From the NCBI GenBank assembly GCA_949126835.1, contig OX421497.1, forward strand, positions 30,677,742 to 30,741,741: a stretch of 64,000 nt of DNA. Direction: 5' to 3'. The notes under the pieces are model-generated. The model was not told the DNA's origin and made no database searches. It saw only the letters and a program-made list of their open reading frames with translations. Positions 1 to 10,853 of the stretch are shown here, piece after piece. The position numbers and the translations under genes were made by a program. The DNA comes from Anisus vortex. Its lineage: Eukaryota; Mollusca; Gastropoda; Planorbidae. Position 1 is the first letter of the stretch. Every line of letters begins with the position of its first letter.

Positions 1-490
1 AATTATAAACCTACATACTAATATTTTATCATTACAATGACTAAAGTACAGCATAAAAAAAAAAATTAACGCTGCCACCAACTCAACAAAATATTTTTTT
101 TTTAAATAATAAAAAAATAATTGTAACTTTAATTAATCTTTATTTATTATAATGTTCATCATTATCACTGAAAATTTCACTATGTAATCAATGATCATTT
201 CATTTTGATTTGTTCTGATTAATAAAAAATTATGTTATCTTTTTTATAAACTGTAAACTGCAACGAAGGTATTTGGCAATGTCAGCTTGTGTTTAATTGC
301 GCAGTTATAGGAGCAATACTAAAACTGTACTCTCATGTTGTCATACATCAGTGCTTAGAAAGTTAACATTGCATTTTTCTTATATGCCTATATTTGTAAC
401 GTTGTTTTTTACTAGAATTTCAGGGAAAAAATACTATTCTTATTTAAAATGAAAGAACGAAATCATTAATTAAATGGTTTTTTTTTTCAC
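1..490. other. AT-rich spacer without genes
   Basis: Homopolymer-rich A/T sequence. No open frame of note, no RNA-gene signature and no terminal repeats are visible on either strand. Confidence 0.6.
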
Positions 491-494
491 AAGA

Positions 495-575
495 AGCATT
501 AGGGCATGAAATGGGTTGCCTCAAAAAGTAAGGCAAATCAACAACTTAATATCAATTAAAAACCATTATCAGTAT
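495..575 (+). mobile_element. LINE reverse-transcriptase C-terminal relic
   Basis: Read from 498, one frame gives IRA-stop-NGLPQKVRQINNL, which matches in order the frames at 5557 (+) and 27011-27090 (-), where the best copy reads GIRGWNGLSGKARKTNNL. A conserved tryptophan codon is a stop here. The block resembles the extreme C-terminus of non-LTR retrotransposon polymerases. Only this short stretch survives. Confidence 0.5.
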
Positions 576-599
576 TTATTATTTTTATTATTATTTATT

Positions 600-880
600 G
601 TTGTTATTGTCGGGATGGTAGTGTAATTAACGTACAACTACCCAAGATAAGCTCCAGGACTTCACGAGTGAGCAGATGGGGGAATCTTCTGCCAAGAAAT
701 GACGTCTCATAAAGGAGGAGTACCACTCTTATTACCGACCTCCCTTGCCTTGAGGACGTCTCTGGGAGTAAACCTCTATCTTATGATCGGAGTTGAAACT
801 CAATTTCAGTGTGATGTCATCTGCCACCATTTCAGCAACTTCTGAAAGCCTGCGCCAGATTCGTACCCCATTTCTATAAA
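600..880. other. Mixed-composition island, function unknown
   Basis: About 280 bases of balanced composition between AT-rich flanks, without homopolymers and without a convincing open frame. It could be an old repeat or a regulatory block. I do not recognise it. Confidence 0.3.
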
Positions 881-1735
881 GTGAGACAACAAGCAGAGAT
901 TACTCTCTTAATTTACACCATTGTTCTAGAAAGGCAAGATAGGCATACCGTATACATATTATTACATTCTGACTTAAGCATAGACCTACACCAAAGTATG
1001 CTAATAAATTATTCGGAAATACTTAACCCTTCCCGTACCGACCTACTTCTATCTATGCTGCTTTCAGTTCCGCTATATACGCGCCCGGGACTGTAAGGGT
1101 TAAGAGATCAAAATAAGTTTCTTATTTCTCTTCGTGAAACGGTTTATAAAACAACAAAAAACTTAACAGCATTTAATGCTTTTTTGCAAATGTAAGACTA
1201 AACTTAAACATGGGATAAATACAAGGCCTAAACATATTTTTATAAAGGGAAAAGTCTTAAATTATAGACAACTCCCTATTTCAATGCCCTAATATAGCTA
1301 ATCTCAGAGATACCTTATTGCCCAATCAATCTACCATTACAAACACATTATATCAACACAGAACAGATAGAAAAAAAGCCATATTAATCTGACATTGACA
1401 GCTCCACAATCTGGTTAGAAGAAGAAGAAATTATAAAATAAGATAATTATAACATTTAATTGTGACACTATTTTGAAAACATTTTCCAATTAAAAAATCT
1501 CTTTGAATAAACATTTTGAGCGATGGTCAGCAAAAATATAGTAAAAGTTGAAGCAATGCAAAATTATAAATGTCTTCTAAATTTTATTATTCGCCTCTGA
1601 TTTTTGTTATAGTAGCCTTTAGACTAGTCTTTGTAATAGATCCACATCTAAATCATTTTTTCAACATTTAAACAATCGATTCTTATTTTAAGTTTGGATC
1701 CTCATTATAATGAAATGTATTTATCGTAAATCATA
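881..1735. other. AT-rich spacer without genes
   Basis: No supported gene or repeat. The 71-codon frame at 881-1096 has no recognisable domain and is treated as chance. Confidence 0.5.
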
Positions 1736-1737
1736 AA

Positions 1738-2027
1738 TTCACTACCAAATTATAGATCCACATTCAAATCATAAATCCACAACTAAATTATAGATCCACA
1801 TTCAAATCATAGTCATAGATCCACAACCAAATTATAAGATCCACATTCAAATCATAGTCATAGATCCACAACCAAAATATAGATCCACATTCAAATCATA
1901 AATCCACAACTAAATTATAGATCCACATTCAAATCATAGTCATAGATCCACAACCAAATTATAGATCCACATTCAAATCATAGTCATAGATCCACAACCA
2001 AATTATAGATCCACATTCAAATCAAAA
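1738..2027. repeat. 44-bp tandem repeat
   Basis: Degenerate array built from ATAGATCCACA followed by ACCAAATTAT or TTCAAATCAT half-units. The phase is exactly 44 bp in the last copies, for example TAGTCAT at 1937 and again at 1981. Several copies lack the TAGTCAT block, so the unit is a dimer of two related ~20-bp halves. Confidence 0.85.
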
Positions 2028-2039
2028 ACTTGTACAAAC

Positions 2040-2340
2040 AACCAAACCACGCGGGAAGACATACAAACAGGAACAGTCCACCCATTACAACAGCGGTTGA
2101 AAACGACAGCTGCAGACGGCAGTACTGCTTTCCTTTCCACAAGACATTACGTCTGATGGCCGAGGGGCCATTACTCTCACATTTGCGCAAACGCTGCTTT
2201 CAAAAGAGAGGCTGTCCGCCATGATTGTTGCGATAACGAGGCCAGGCAGAAGATGGCTGCTCCATCGGTTCGCTTCATTACCCAAACTCATTGGAGTCTG
2301 GACAGCGCACTGTCCCCTTCTGATCCCACTTATTTGGTTT
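2040..2340. other. GC-richer island, candidate conserved noncoding block
   Basis: Sharp change from the AT-rich 44-bp array to complex sequence with CpGs. It holds a CAGCTG E-box core near 2108 and a perfect inverted repeat ATGGCC-GAGG-GGCCAT at 2157-2172. Open frames on both strands are short and overlapping, so coding is not supported. Regulatory function is inference from composition only. Confidence 0.35.
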
Positions 2341-2589
2341 GCTTTAACAAGCCTCTCTGCTTTACTGTAAAACCTCTATTTTTTTTCCAACACCATAAAC
2401 ATTTTTACAAATAATAAATCGATTGGTGTCTTGAATAATGGAAGTCTATAGTTTTGTTATTTAACAAAAGAAACTGTGTGATTATAATAGAATTAAATTT
2501 GCTACGATATGAAGTTTGATGTATGTTATAGCACTATATATGTTCATATGTGTATGTGTGTTGAAGAGAGGGTTTGCGTCATACATAGG

Positions 2590-2880
2590 GTGTGTCTACA
2601 GTAGGCTGCCGTGCTCCTGGCGACGTCTGGAATTAAAGTAATACGGACCAAGGAATGATTTCATCAAGTAGCAGATCAAGTCTTGTGATTGGCTACATCC
2701 GGGGACTCGTCTTACTATCCAGCTGGGAAAGATACGAAGATAGGGTGGGGGGGGGGGATTTACTTCTTCTCTGTCTCTCTCTGTCTTTCTCTCTCTCTCA
2801 CTCTTTCTCTCTCCCTCTCTCTTGGTCATAGCCTGCCTGAGTGGGTATGGAAGGAGGGGGGGGGGTGACTAGGTATTTTT
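2590..2880. repeat. Poly-G tracts and CT microsatellite
   Basis: Two poly-G runs (around 2747 and 2858) flank a CT-rich simple repeat at about 2765-2822. The 77-codon minus-strand frame across it encodes only low-complexity R/E-rich sequence. Confidence 0.75.
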
Positions 2881-4435
2881 TGTTTTGGTAATCTTCAGCC
2901 TCGATTTGGTGCTGGGTTGTTGTTATTTAAGGGTTTGCTGGGTGGAAACTATCTTCTATTCTTGATTTCTTTTTGAAACCTTTACATTTTGATGTTTCGT
3001 GATGAGTGATTAGACAAAAATGAAAGGAAATGATTCTCAAACAAACAAAAGAAGGAACTTTGTACTTCAAAATAGTGATGGAAAAAATAATTTGAGAGAA
3101 TATTCAATTTTAAAATTTAAACTATGGGTAATTTTTTTGAACAACAAGAGGTTAGACAAGAATTCAGGCTTATATTCTTTGTTATTTCCTACAGACACTG
3201 TTACTGTATACAGAAGATTATAGCGTCATGGGCTAATGCTTGGTGTGACTCTAGTCTTGAACTGTCTTAGTTTTTATTATTATAATACACAGTAACTAAA
3301 GTGTAATTAGAAAAGTTTGCGAGTTTGAATATAACCTAAACGTAAAATAAACAATATCAGTGAAGTCTTTCAAAATGTAAACAATATAAGTTAACCGATT
3401 TCTTAATGCCAATATCGTATTATGTTGTATTAAAGAGACTTGTATATTAATGCTGTAATAGAAGATAAAATCCGTTTGATTCTAACAAAATGTTGTACAA
3501 TGTCAAAATTGTAACATGCGTTTTTTAGTTTGGTTTTCGATAATCCGACCGGATAATAAAAAGTTTCAAGATTCTTGACCTTTTTGTCATCATTTGATAT
3601 TTTAAGATGGTCTTTGATTTCACTGCATGTTCATGATTCATGCAAAGTTATGAAAATGTGCAGACGAACCATCAAAGAGCCCTAACTACCACGCAAGTCT
3701 TTCGGATCTTGAGTCCAAAAAGTTTTTTTTTTTTTTTTTTAAATCTCCCCAGTCGAAAGAATGGGTGATCTTCTCCTGCCATAGCTCCATCTGAACTCAC
3801 ACTTGTTACAGCACATTAAAGTTACATTAATTTAGTCAATATAAAAAAATTACATTGAATCCTCTCTAGGTCAAGATGACCCATTCCAGCAATAACAACA
3901 ACATCTTAAGAAAGAAAGAAATAAGTTTGAAGATAACATAATTCTAACAGTCTTTGAACTTTTTGTTTTTACTTTTGATTTATATCTCTTTGATTTCGAT
4001 TCGTTTAATTTTTTGTTCAAACTTGTTTCAAAAAAACGATTTAATAAGCAGTTATAATTGGTCTGATATAATTTTTTTATTTCATATTGGAAACTTATAC
4101 TTGGAATTTAACAAAAAAATCTTTTTAATTGCTGATCTTTTTTTCTCTATATATTTGTACAAGAAATTATTTTGTTAACATGCTGGCTGCAATCATCCTT
4201 CCTATGTGAACTGACCTTTCTGTGGTGATATGTGGGTTTGACTTTGAAGATATCGTGCAGACTTTTTATGAACCCTTTCATGTTTAATGGTACGTGCAGT
4301 GATCAGAGCTCTCAACTTCTCAGAATGCAAATTTTCAAGTTCACTGGATGAAGAGTTTTTCATGCTAATAATTCTTTCCACTGATTATCAGGTCGTTATG
4401 ACCTTTAGGTGCGAACGTTGGTTGACGAACTAACA
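2881..4435. other. AT-rich spacer without genes
   Basis: Contains a poly-T run near 3721-3740. The frames at 3020-3223 and 3954-4178 are biased to K/N or F/I/L, as expected from base composition, and show no domain. Nothing else is supported. Confidence 0.55.
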
Positions 4436-4437
4436 AA

Positions 4438-4805
4438 CATTATCTATTGAGGTATCTATCAAACTATATATCATACTATCTATCGAATTATCTATTGAAG
4501 TATCTATCAAACTATTTATCATACTATCTATCGAATTATCTATTGAAGTATATATCAAACTATATATCATACTATTTATCGAATTATCTATTGAGGTATC
4601 TATCAAATTATATATCATACTATTTATCGAATTATCTATTGAAGTATCTATCAAACTATCTATCATACTATCTATCGAAGTATCTATTGAAGTATTTATT
4701 GAACTATTTATTGAATAATCTATCGTACAATCTATCGAACTATCAAACTATCTATCAAACTATCTATCAAACTATCTATCAAACTATCTATCGAACTATC
4801 TGTTT
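4438..4805. repeat. Degenerate TATC tandem array
   Basis: Repeats of TATCTATCGAATTATCTATTGAAG type, in which TATC tetramers are interrupted in a regular ~40-bp higher pattern. It is open on both strands (Y/L/S/N on plus, I/D/S on minus) purely because the repeat lacks stops. Confidence 0.85.
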
Positions 4806-4884
4806 ATCTGAGTTTATCAATAGAACTATGAATACATGTATCAATCTATCTTTTCAACGATTCATCAATCATTAAATCTATGCA

Positions 4885-4968
4885 GCCACCTATTAATCCA
4901 TCTATCTATCTATCTGTTTATCTAAATATGTATCTGCATTTCTACCTATCTTTCTCCCTATCTCAATC

Positions 4969-4999
<31 letters not shown>

Positions 5000-5115
5000 T
5001 TATTTATTTATCGCTCTCTCTCTCTCTCTCTCTCTATTTATCTATATTTATATATATATATATCTATCTATTTCTCTCTATCTCTCTATTAATCAAACTA
5101 TCTATATATTTATAT
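4885..5115. repeat. TATC / TA / CT microsatellites
   Basis: Consecutive short simple-repeat tracts: TATC, then (TA)n at about 4970-4995, TTTA, (TC)n at about 5014-5034, then TATC again. Confidence 0.9.
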
Positions 5116-5149
5116 GTTTGTCTATCTATAAGTGCCTTATGCGCCAAAA

Positions 5150-5385
5150 GGCAAGGGGTGTAGTGGCAGTGAGACAGAATTGCCGTTCTGAAGGCCTCAA
5201 GTTCGAATTCAAGTGAAGGCTAAAAAATGTTTCCCCGGGAACTGAAAGGTGGGAACCTGACACTAGCTGGGGTTAAAGTAAATGCGTCTGGGCGTTGTGC
5301 TGGTCACACAATCCGTTAATACACAACAGAAATGTGTGAACGTTGCTTTACTTGCCTATGGATTAGCTTGGCCTGAAACGGATAT
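5150..5385 (+). mobile_element. tRNA-derived SINE (family A), plus strand
   Basis: The head has an A-box-like TAGTGGCAGTGAG at 5161-5173 and a B-box-like AGTTCGAATTC at 5200-5210. The body shares GTGCTGGTCACACAAT and the GAACG-TTGCTTTAC block with the copies at 10392-10659, 32198-32395 and 37630-37872. Retrotransposed SINEs of this kind use a LINE partner. The copy is diverged and its target duplication was not resolved. Confidence 0.75.
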
Positions 5386-5550
5386 CTACTTAAATTATAT
5401 AAGGTTAAGGTTAAAAGTTTTTTTTTAAATATGCCGCTATCATAAGTTTAAAGGAAAGAATGTTGAAACCATTTTTTTAGTGTTGCAAGATTTTTTACTA
5501 TGTATTATAGAATAAATAAACATATATATGCATATAATTACTCTTTCTTA

Positions 5551-5715
5551 CCGAGTGACATTCGGGCATAGAATGGGTTGGCTAAACAGACCAGGAAAAC
5601 CAGTAACTTAACATCGTTTAAAACACTAATAGAAATGCGGGACTAGACTTAAACCCTAATCTTTTTTATAGAAGGAGCGTCTGTGATGTATAAAATAAGA
5701 TATACTATTTGTTTA
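5551..5715 (+). mobile_element. LINE 3' end with polymerase C-terminus
   Basis: A frame from 5557 reads DIRA-stop-NGLAKQTRKTSNLTSFKTLIE. A neighbouring frame then reads IEGASVMYKIR over the 3' end, which finishes in AAATAAGATA. The stop codon and the change of frame show decay. The 3' block GAAGGAGCGTCTG recurs at 36251-36302 (-) and, as GAAGAAGCGTCTG, at 62020-62075 (+). Confidence 0.65.
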
Positions 5716-6095
5716 CACACTATAAACTATATTTCAAAATATACAGCGTGGTATTAAGTTCCCGTCACCCGTTTGCAGAGTGTCAAAAAAAAAATCCTGA
5801 TATTCCAATCGCACTCTTAAAGTCCGATCAGATGTCATATGTACACAATCTGACATCCTCAATCATGATTTTTCGACCACCCTGACAATCACGAACATTA
5901 AATAAAATAAATTTAAGTGCGTAAATCCCCCCCCCCCCCCCAACACCCGTCCATCTTTACCCAGTTTTTGTAATCTTCAAAACATGGGCACCGAACACCC
6001 CATTCCGGAATGGGCCAAGTATCATCCTCTGCCATGGATGGGCAGAAGGGGAGACAATTTTGAGTATTGTATGAGGAAATTCGATAACTGAAAAA
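5716..6095. other. Spacer with a 16-bp poly-C tract
   Basis: No gene is supported. A C run sits at about 5927-5941, followed by moderately complex sequence. The minus-strand 120-codon frame across 5913-6275 has no recognisable domain. Confidence 0.5.
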
Positions 6096-6099
6096 TGTT

Positions 6100-6310
6100 G
6101 TCAAACTGCACACTGGCGGAGTGAGTGCCGGCCCCTTCCACAACAGCCTGGCCAACATCCTCTTAACTGCTCGGAGGGATGCCAAGACACGCGCCACGTG
6201 TGCGCGCGCATAATTCGAGCCAAGATGGCGTCCACCGGAGCGGCTCTCAGTCGCGTGGAGGTTAACCGCGCACATTTATAGCTATTAAGGGGCGATAAGG
6301 AGGGGTGGAG
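6100..6310 (-). promoter_or_regulatory. CpG-rich island with TATA and YY1-like sites
   Basis: Dense CpG sequence with an E-box CACGTG at 6195-6200, GCGCGCGC just after it, and AAGATGGCG (the YY1/initiator-type motif CGCCATCTT on the minus strand) at 6222-6230. On the minus strand TATAAA lies at 6280-6275, about 45 bases upstream of the YY1-like motif, which is promoter-like spacing. No transcript can be inferred downstream: the next minus-strand sequence is a poly-G run and desert. An enhancer or chance island is equally possible. Confidence 0.35.
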
Positions 6311-6679
6311 GAGGAGAGAGGAGGGGGACTTGGTCATGGTTGTGTCCCCCTTCGTCATCTGATGTCATTAACGTCCCTCGTGTAAATTATAGTTCTAGAA
6401 CTTTTGAACTTTTTACATTGGATTTGAACAGTTGTAAAAAAAAAGCACTTTAAAAAGAAGTCTCTTTAATGGAATTATTTTCTTGGAAAAGTAAATGTCC
6501 TTGAACTTGCCATGCCAACCCCAGCTAATTAAAACGTTTAATACGGAAGTGGTCGGGTGAGGCAGAGTTGTGGATGGCTTTCCCATAGGTCACGGGTTTA
6601 ACCTATCGATATACTGTTGTTTGTTTTTTTGTTGTTTTTTTAAAAACTCGAATGATGTTTCAATGTCAACGTTATGATG
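6311..6679 (+). other. Spacer with a possible SINE head
   Basis: At about 6545-6605 a plus-strand stretch GTGGTCGGGTGAGGCAG followed by CACGGGTTTAA resembles the A/B boxes of the family-A SINE head, but no body follows. The rest is AT-rich spacer. Confidence 0.3.
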
Positions 6680-8762
6680 GTCTAGACCAGTGGTTCTTAA
6701 CCTTTTGAAGTCGGGGAGCACTTTTGATCATGACAAAAATTTGGGGAGCACCAAAATCAAGGAGTAAAAAAAACAAACAAATACACATACGTACGACTTT
6801 TGATGAAAATAAAAGATTATAACATAAGAGTTTAAAATTATAACATGACAAACAAATTTTTAATAAACATAAATTTGATAAGTAAAAAAATAACATTGAG
6901 CAAAATTTAATTCAGAACAATAAATGAAACCTGAGCTTGACGGTTTTTACAAATTTCAGTGATATTAGGCCTAATTTTAGAAATAGCTACCCTCAATTCT
7001 TCATCCAAATTAGTAAGTGTTGCTCGTTTTTTAGTTTTTATGTTAATGACTATCGAGAAACCGAGTTCACACAAATATGATGTTGAAAATTGCAACAAGA
7101 TTTTAAGTGCCTTCATGGAGAGAGCTGAGTATTCTTCTTGCACAAAGATCCAAAATTCCTCCAGAAACATTTCGGAAAATTTTATTTTAAGTGTACGATC
7201 CGATGATAGGTTGATTAATTCCTCTTCTTCTTGGTATGACAACTTACTTTTTGATGTATCAACCGTGGCAAAGGGATTACGTATACAGTGATATGTTTCT
7301 ACGTTTATTGATGGAAAATAATTTTCAATCTTTTCTTCTAATAAAGTTAAATGCTCTGTTACTGCTGAAATAATTTCGTCGGTAGTGTTATCATTAAGAG
7401 AAGGAAAGATATCTACTTTCTTTTTCTCCAACAAACGATTTTTCAAAAAATAACTTTTGTCCGAAAGGCTGTCAATTTGTCTGTCGATGTTAAAAAAAAT
7501 TCTTTTCTTCCTTGAAGGCTGGTATTAACACAATTTAAATAATCAAAAATATCAGCTAAATATGCCAATTTAGCACACCAAATGTCATTTTGAAGATATT
7601 CCACAAAATCATCTATATTTTCATTTTGGAAAAAGGTCATCAATTCATCCTTCAGTTCTAAGAAACGACGTAACACTTTTCCTCTGGATAACCATCTCAC
7701 TTCAGAATGCAAAAGCACAGATTCGTACTTGGCTTCCATAGAGATGCAAAGATTTTTAAAGACGCGTATTTTATAAAGTTTACCATATTTACAACTTTGT
7801 CTATCACAGGTTTTAATGCTACTGGTAATGTTTTGGACACCAGAGATTCTCTGTGCAAAAAAACAGTGAGTAGATATAATATTGGCGTTTCTTTTCTTGG
7901 CGAGAGTCACAAACCCTTTTAATGAGCCTACCATTGATGGAGCACCGTCCGTACAAATTCCCACACACAACTCCCATGATATTTTGAATTGTTCGAAATA
8001 GGAAGAAATAGAATCAAAGACATCTTGTCCTGTCGAACGTTCGGTAAGCTCAAGACAGCATAGAAATTGATTCACTATTTCGTTTTCATGAATGAAACGA
8101 ACGAACCCTAGTATATGAGCTTTTCCACTTATGTCAGTGGACTCGTCAGTTTGCAGAGCAAAATGCCGTTTGGAAAGCTTATCGGCAACTGTTTTCTCGA
8201 TATCATCCGACATATTTTTAATTCTTTTTTTATTGTATCATTTGAACGAGGAATTTTCATTATTTCCTTTGTTGCTTCATCGCCAAACATAATTTTAACC
8301 ATATCACAACATGCAGGTTAAATTAAAGACTCTGCTATAGTATGTGGTTTTAACTGAACAGCAATCATTTCAGCAACCTTATATGACGCCAATTGTGCCT
8401 TATCGGAAATTTTCACAGTTTTTTCAAAATACTTTACTTGTTTAGCTTGCGTATCTAACAATCGTTTGAAATAATCTTTAGTTTTTGTAGCAAGGTTGGC
8501 GTGATTTGTAGAAAAGTGACGTTTCAACTTGGTAGGAACCATCGCTCTGTTGTATAATTTTTCTCCACATACAATACATTGTGGAATGTGATATTCTTCC
8601 CACTATTCAAACACACAAAACACTTTCTTAAATACAATTAATGAGTTTAAAAGTTAAATATTTTTTTAGATAAAGGCTTCAAATTTAATCACATATAAAT
8701 TTAGTACAAGTGAGTCAAAACTTCGTTCCGCGGAGCACCGGTTAAGAACCACTGGTCTAGAC
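6680..8762 (-). mobile_element. hAT DNA transposon with perfect 8-bp target duplication
   Basis: The element spans 6688-8754 (2,067 bp). Its ends are a perfect 15-bp terminal inverted repeat, CAGTGGTTCTTAACC, after which the two ends diverge. It is flanked on both sides by the identical octamer GTCTAGAC (6680-6687 and 8755-8762), the expected hAT 8-bp duplication. The TIR sequence and a TCTAGA-centred target are typical of hAT elements of the Charlie/Buster type. The single gene inside is on the minus strand and is broken. Confidence 0.95.
6907..8602 (-). pseudogene. hAT transposase, ZBED5-like, inactivated
   Basis: Three collinear minus-strand pieces. The first (8602-8318) contains a BED zinc finger: C-I-V-C near its start, then H-F-S-T-N-H after MVPTKLKR. 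The second (8213-7443) carries the RNase-H-like core, with acidic residues in LQTDESTDIS and CTDGAPSM and the conserved EVRWLSRG segment. The third (7446-6907) carries the C-terminal hAT dimerisation region around ALKILLQFSTSYLCELGFS. Breaks: TAG at 8603-8605 just upstream of the finger, TAA at 8318-8320, a one-base shift in an A/T run at about 8225-8233, and another at the T-run beside 7443-7446. The usual C-x2-H pair after THC is also altered (HCFFAQR), so this is decay and not only sequencing error in homopolymers. The true start codon was not found. Confidence 0.92.
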
Positions 8763-9410
8763 ATTGTGTTGGCAGTACAATCCTCCTGTATCCCCACGAT
8801 CCGTGAGAGTATGAACGGTTCTACACCAGTGGCAATTTTTTTTTCTTCTTTCTTTCCAAGTACTTGGCCACACCGTAAAGGTATAAGATAATATTACTTC
8901 ATTCATCCAAAAGAAGTAACTAATTTTTGGGCCCATTTTCTCCATACTTTTAAGGCCCCATTGCTAAATATAGCTTGGGTTATAAAGCAAAATATGTCTT
9001 AGGACATCATACTTAGTAAATTCTTAATAAATTCTTTTCTCATGGCCGGCTTTATTTTGAATGTCCACAATTATGATTAGATTAAAACAACGTAAAGACA
9101 TACACCCTCTTGTGCTACGCCCATGTCACCAAATCACTCTCAGTTTATCCCACTCCTTCCCCCACCCGTTATGTTTCTTCCACACAACATAAAAAAACGT
9201 GTATCGTGGTCCTTGTCCACCAACTGACACTGCGTCCAGCCCAAGTGTTTGTTCAGATAGAGAGAGAGTGTGCACATCCAATCAACAGAGGTTTCCTCTG
9301 TCATGTGATCAAGTAGGGCTCGACACGTGAAGATGCTGCTGGACATGCACAGAGAAAGAAACAAAAAAGGTAAAACTATGTAATAAAAAAAAATGGGTGT
9401 GACAACATAC
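8763..9410. other. Spacer without genes
   Basis: No domain-bearing frame or repeat is recognised. The short frames on both strands at 9110-9418 overlap each other and look accidental. Confidence 0.45.
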
Positions 9411-9414
9411 TTGT

Positions 9415-9545
9415 GCACGCGGACGTCTCGTGTCTCGCTAGGTGGCGCGCGTGCAGTTGGAGAGATGACGTGAGCACCTAGGGGAGTTTACCAGCCAAGG
9501 GCATGACGCCGCATACGTATCACGTGATATGGCTTGATGGTAACA
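9415..9545. other. Short CpG-rich island
   Basis: A compact CpG-dense block containing GGTGGCGCGCGTGCAG, GATGACGTGAG and the palindrome TATCACGTGATA (near 9518-9529) in otherwise AT-rich DNA. It could be regulatory. No gene is seen. Confidence 0.35.
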
Positions 9546-10390
9546 TTTATGAACACAATGCTCTGCATAAAGTGGGTTGTTTTATTTTGTGGAACGGGAC
9601 AGAGAGAAATATTGGTGTTAAAATGTTTGTATTTTCAATATTGAAATATTGATTGTTGAATCGATTCATACAGTTCAATGATCGATTAAAACTGTAATTT
9701 AAACTATCTGCTTCGGGTGTGATCTTTTCAATGTTTAATTTTAAGTAAATTTTTCTTATTGATTACTTTAAACATCAAACATTAATGGAAATATGAGTAT
9801 ACAAAGATGACGTAATACAGTCACACGGTGAGATACTATATTGACATATACTTAAAATATGACACACGCTATACCAAATTGTCGCGCATGTGTACTTATT
9901 GGGGCATACAATACTGCGCCTTTTAAACCCGCTTTACAACATATTATATTATGTGCATATTTGTCAGTCATAGGTCTACCTCTTATACCTGATATATATT
10001 ATTACACCTATAGTAGCTGAAATGAGCTATTATACCTCTTACACATGATATACACAATTATAACTTTTATAACTAATATACATTCTAGTAGCATCATTCG
10101 TTCTAATTCATAGTTTAAACACAAGCTATAGGTACAATCTTTAATAAAACTTTGTGATCTTTTTCAGGAACATAATTTGACTAAACCAACTACTAGAATT
10201 ACAATTAAATTTGGGACTAAATTAAACAAAATCCCCAAAATAATGTTTTAGATTCATTGTTAGGTTCTTTTTCTTTTGTTTGTAAAGAATCCATTGAAAA
10301 TGTGATACTTAATATTGCGGTCATACAATTCGACGCCATTTAGCAGCTGCCCAATCAAAACCAGCCCCAAAGACTACACATACTTTATAA
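9546..10390. other. AT-rich spacer without genes
   Basis: No supported feature on either strand. Confidence 0.55.
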
Positions 10391-10391
10391 A

Positions 10392-10659
10392 TGTAAGCAA
10401 AGTAAGGTATCCCGTCGGACCTTGGGGCCGGTAAAGCAGCGTTCATCAGCTTCTGTGGCCAAGACATACCAGGGGATTGTATGGCCAGCATAATGCCCAG
10501 CCGCCTTTACTTTACCCCAATTAATGCCAGGTACTCACCAGAGCTGGGTAGACTCAGGGACACCTTCCAGACCCGAGGACAAATCCTAACCCTCATCGGG
10601 ACTCGAACCCAGGACCTTCTGTACACCAGCCTAACGCGCTGCCGCTCGACCACAGTGCT
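10392..10659 (-). mobile_element. tRNA-derived SINE (family A), best-preserved copy
   Basis: Minus-strand element with tRNA-like head GGTCGAGCGGCAGCG (A box, 10652-10638) and GGGTTCGAGTCCC (B box, 10610-10598). The body carries GGGTCTGGAAGGTGTCCC, a GGGTAAAGTAAAGGCGGC block and GAACGCTGCTTTACCGG. This copy defines the family; others are at 5150, 10730, 16875, 32198, 33150, 37630, 37935 and 61105. The 71-codon frame inside is a by-product. Confidence 0.88.
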
Positions 10660-10729
10660 CATTATGAATGTGATTCTAACAAATGTTTTCTTTTAACAAT
10701 AAATTGAAGGAATATTGATGTGACTTCAG

Positions 10730-10853
10730 ACCCCAAGGCACCGAGTTCGGGTCGTTAAAAGACTGCAACTGAGTCTACCCAGCTAGGGTTGTGATGGGTA
10801 TCTGCCATTGTTTGGAAGTAAAAGCGGCTAAGCATTGTGAAAGCCACACTACA
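10730..10853 (+). mobile_element. SINE family A fragment, head truncated
   Basis: Plus-strand fragment beginning at the B box (GAGTTCGGGTCG) and continuing with GAGTCTACCCAGCTAGGGT, GATGGGTA and a decayed AAGCGGCTAAGCATTGTG segment. These are collinear with the reverse complement of 10392-10659, which lies only 70 bases away in the opposite orientation. Confidence 0.7.

Noticed and set aside
10598..10652. Genuine tRNA gene
   Set aside because: The A and B boxes are good, but the sequence does not fold into a full cloverleaf and it continues into a SINE body shared with other copies.
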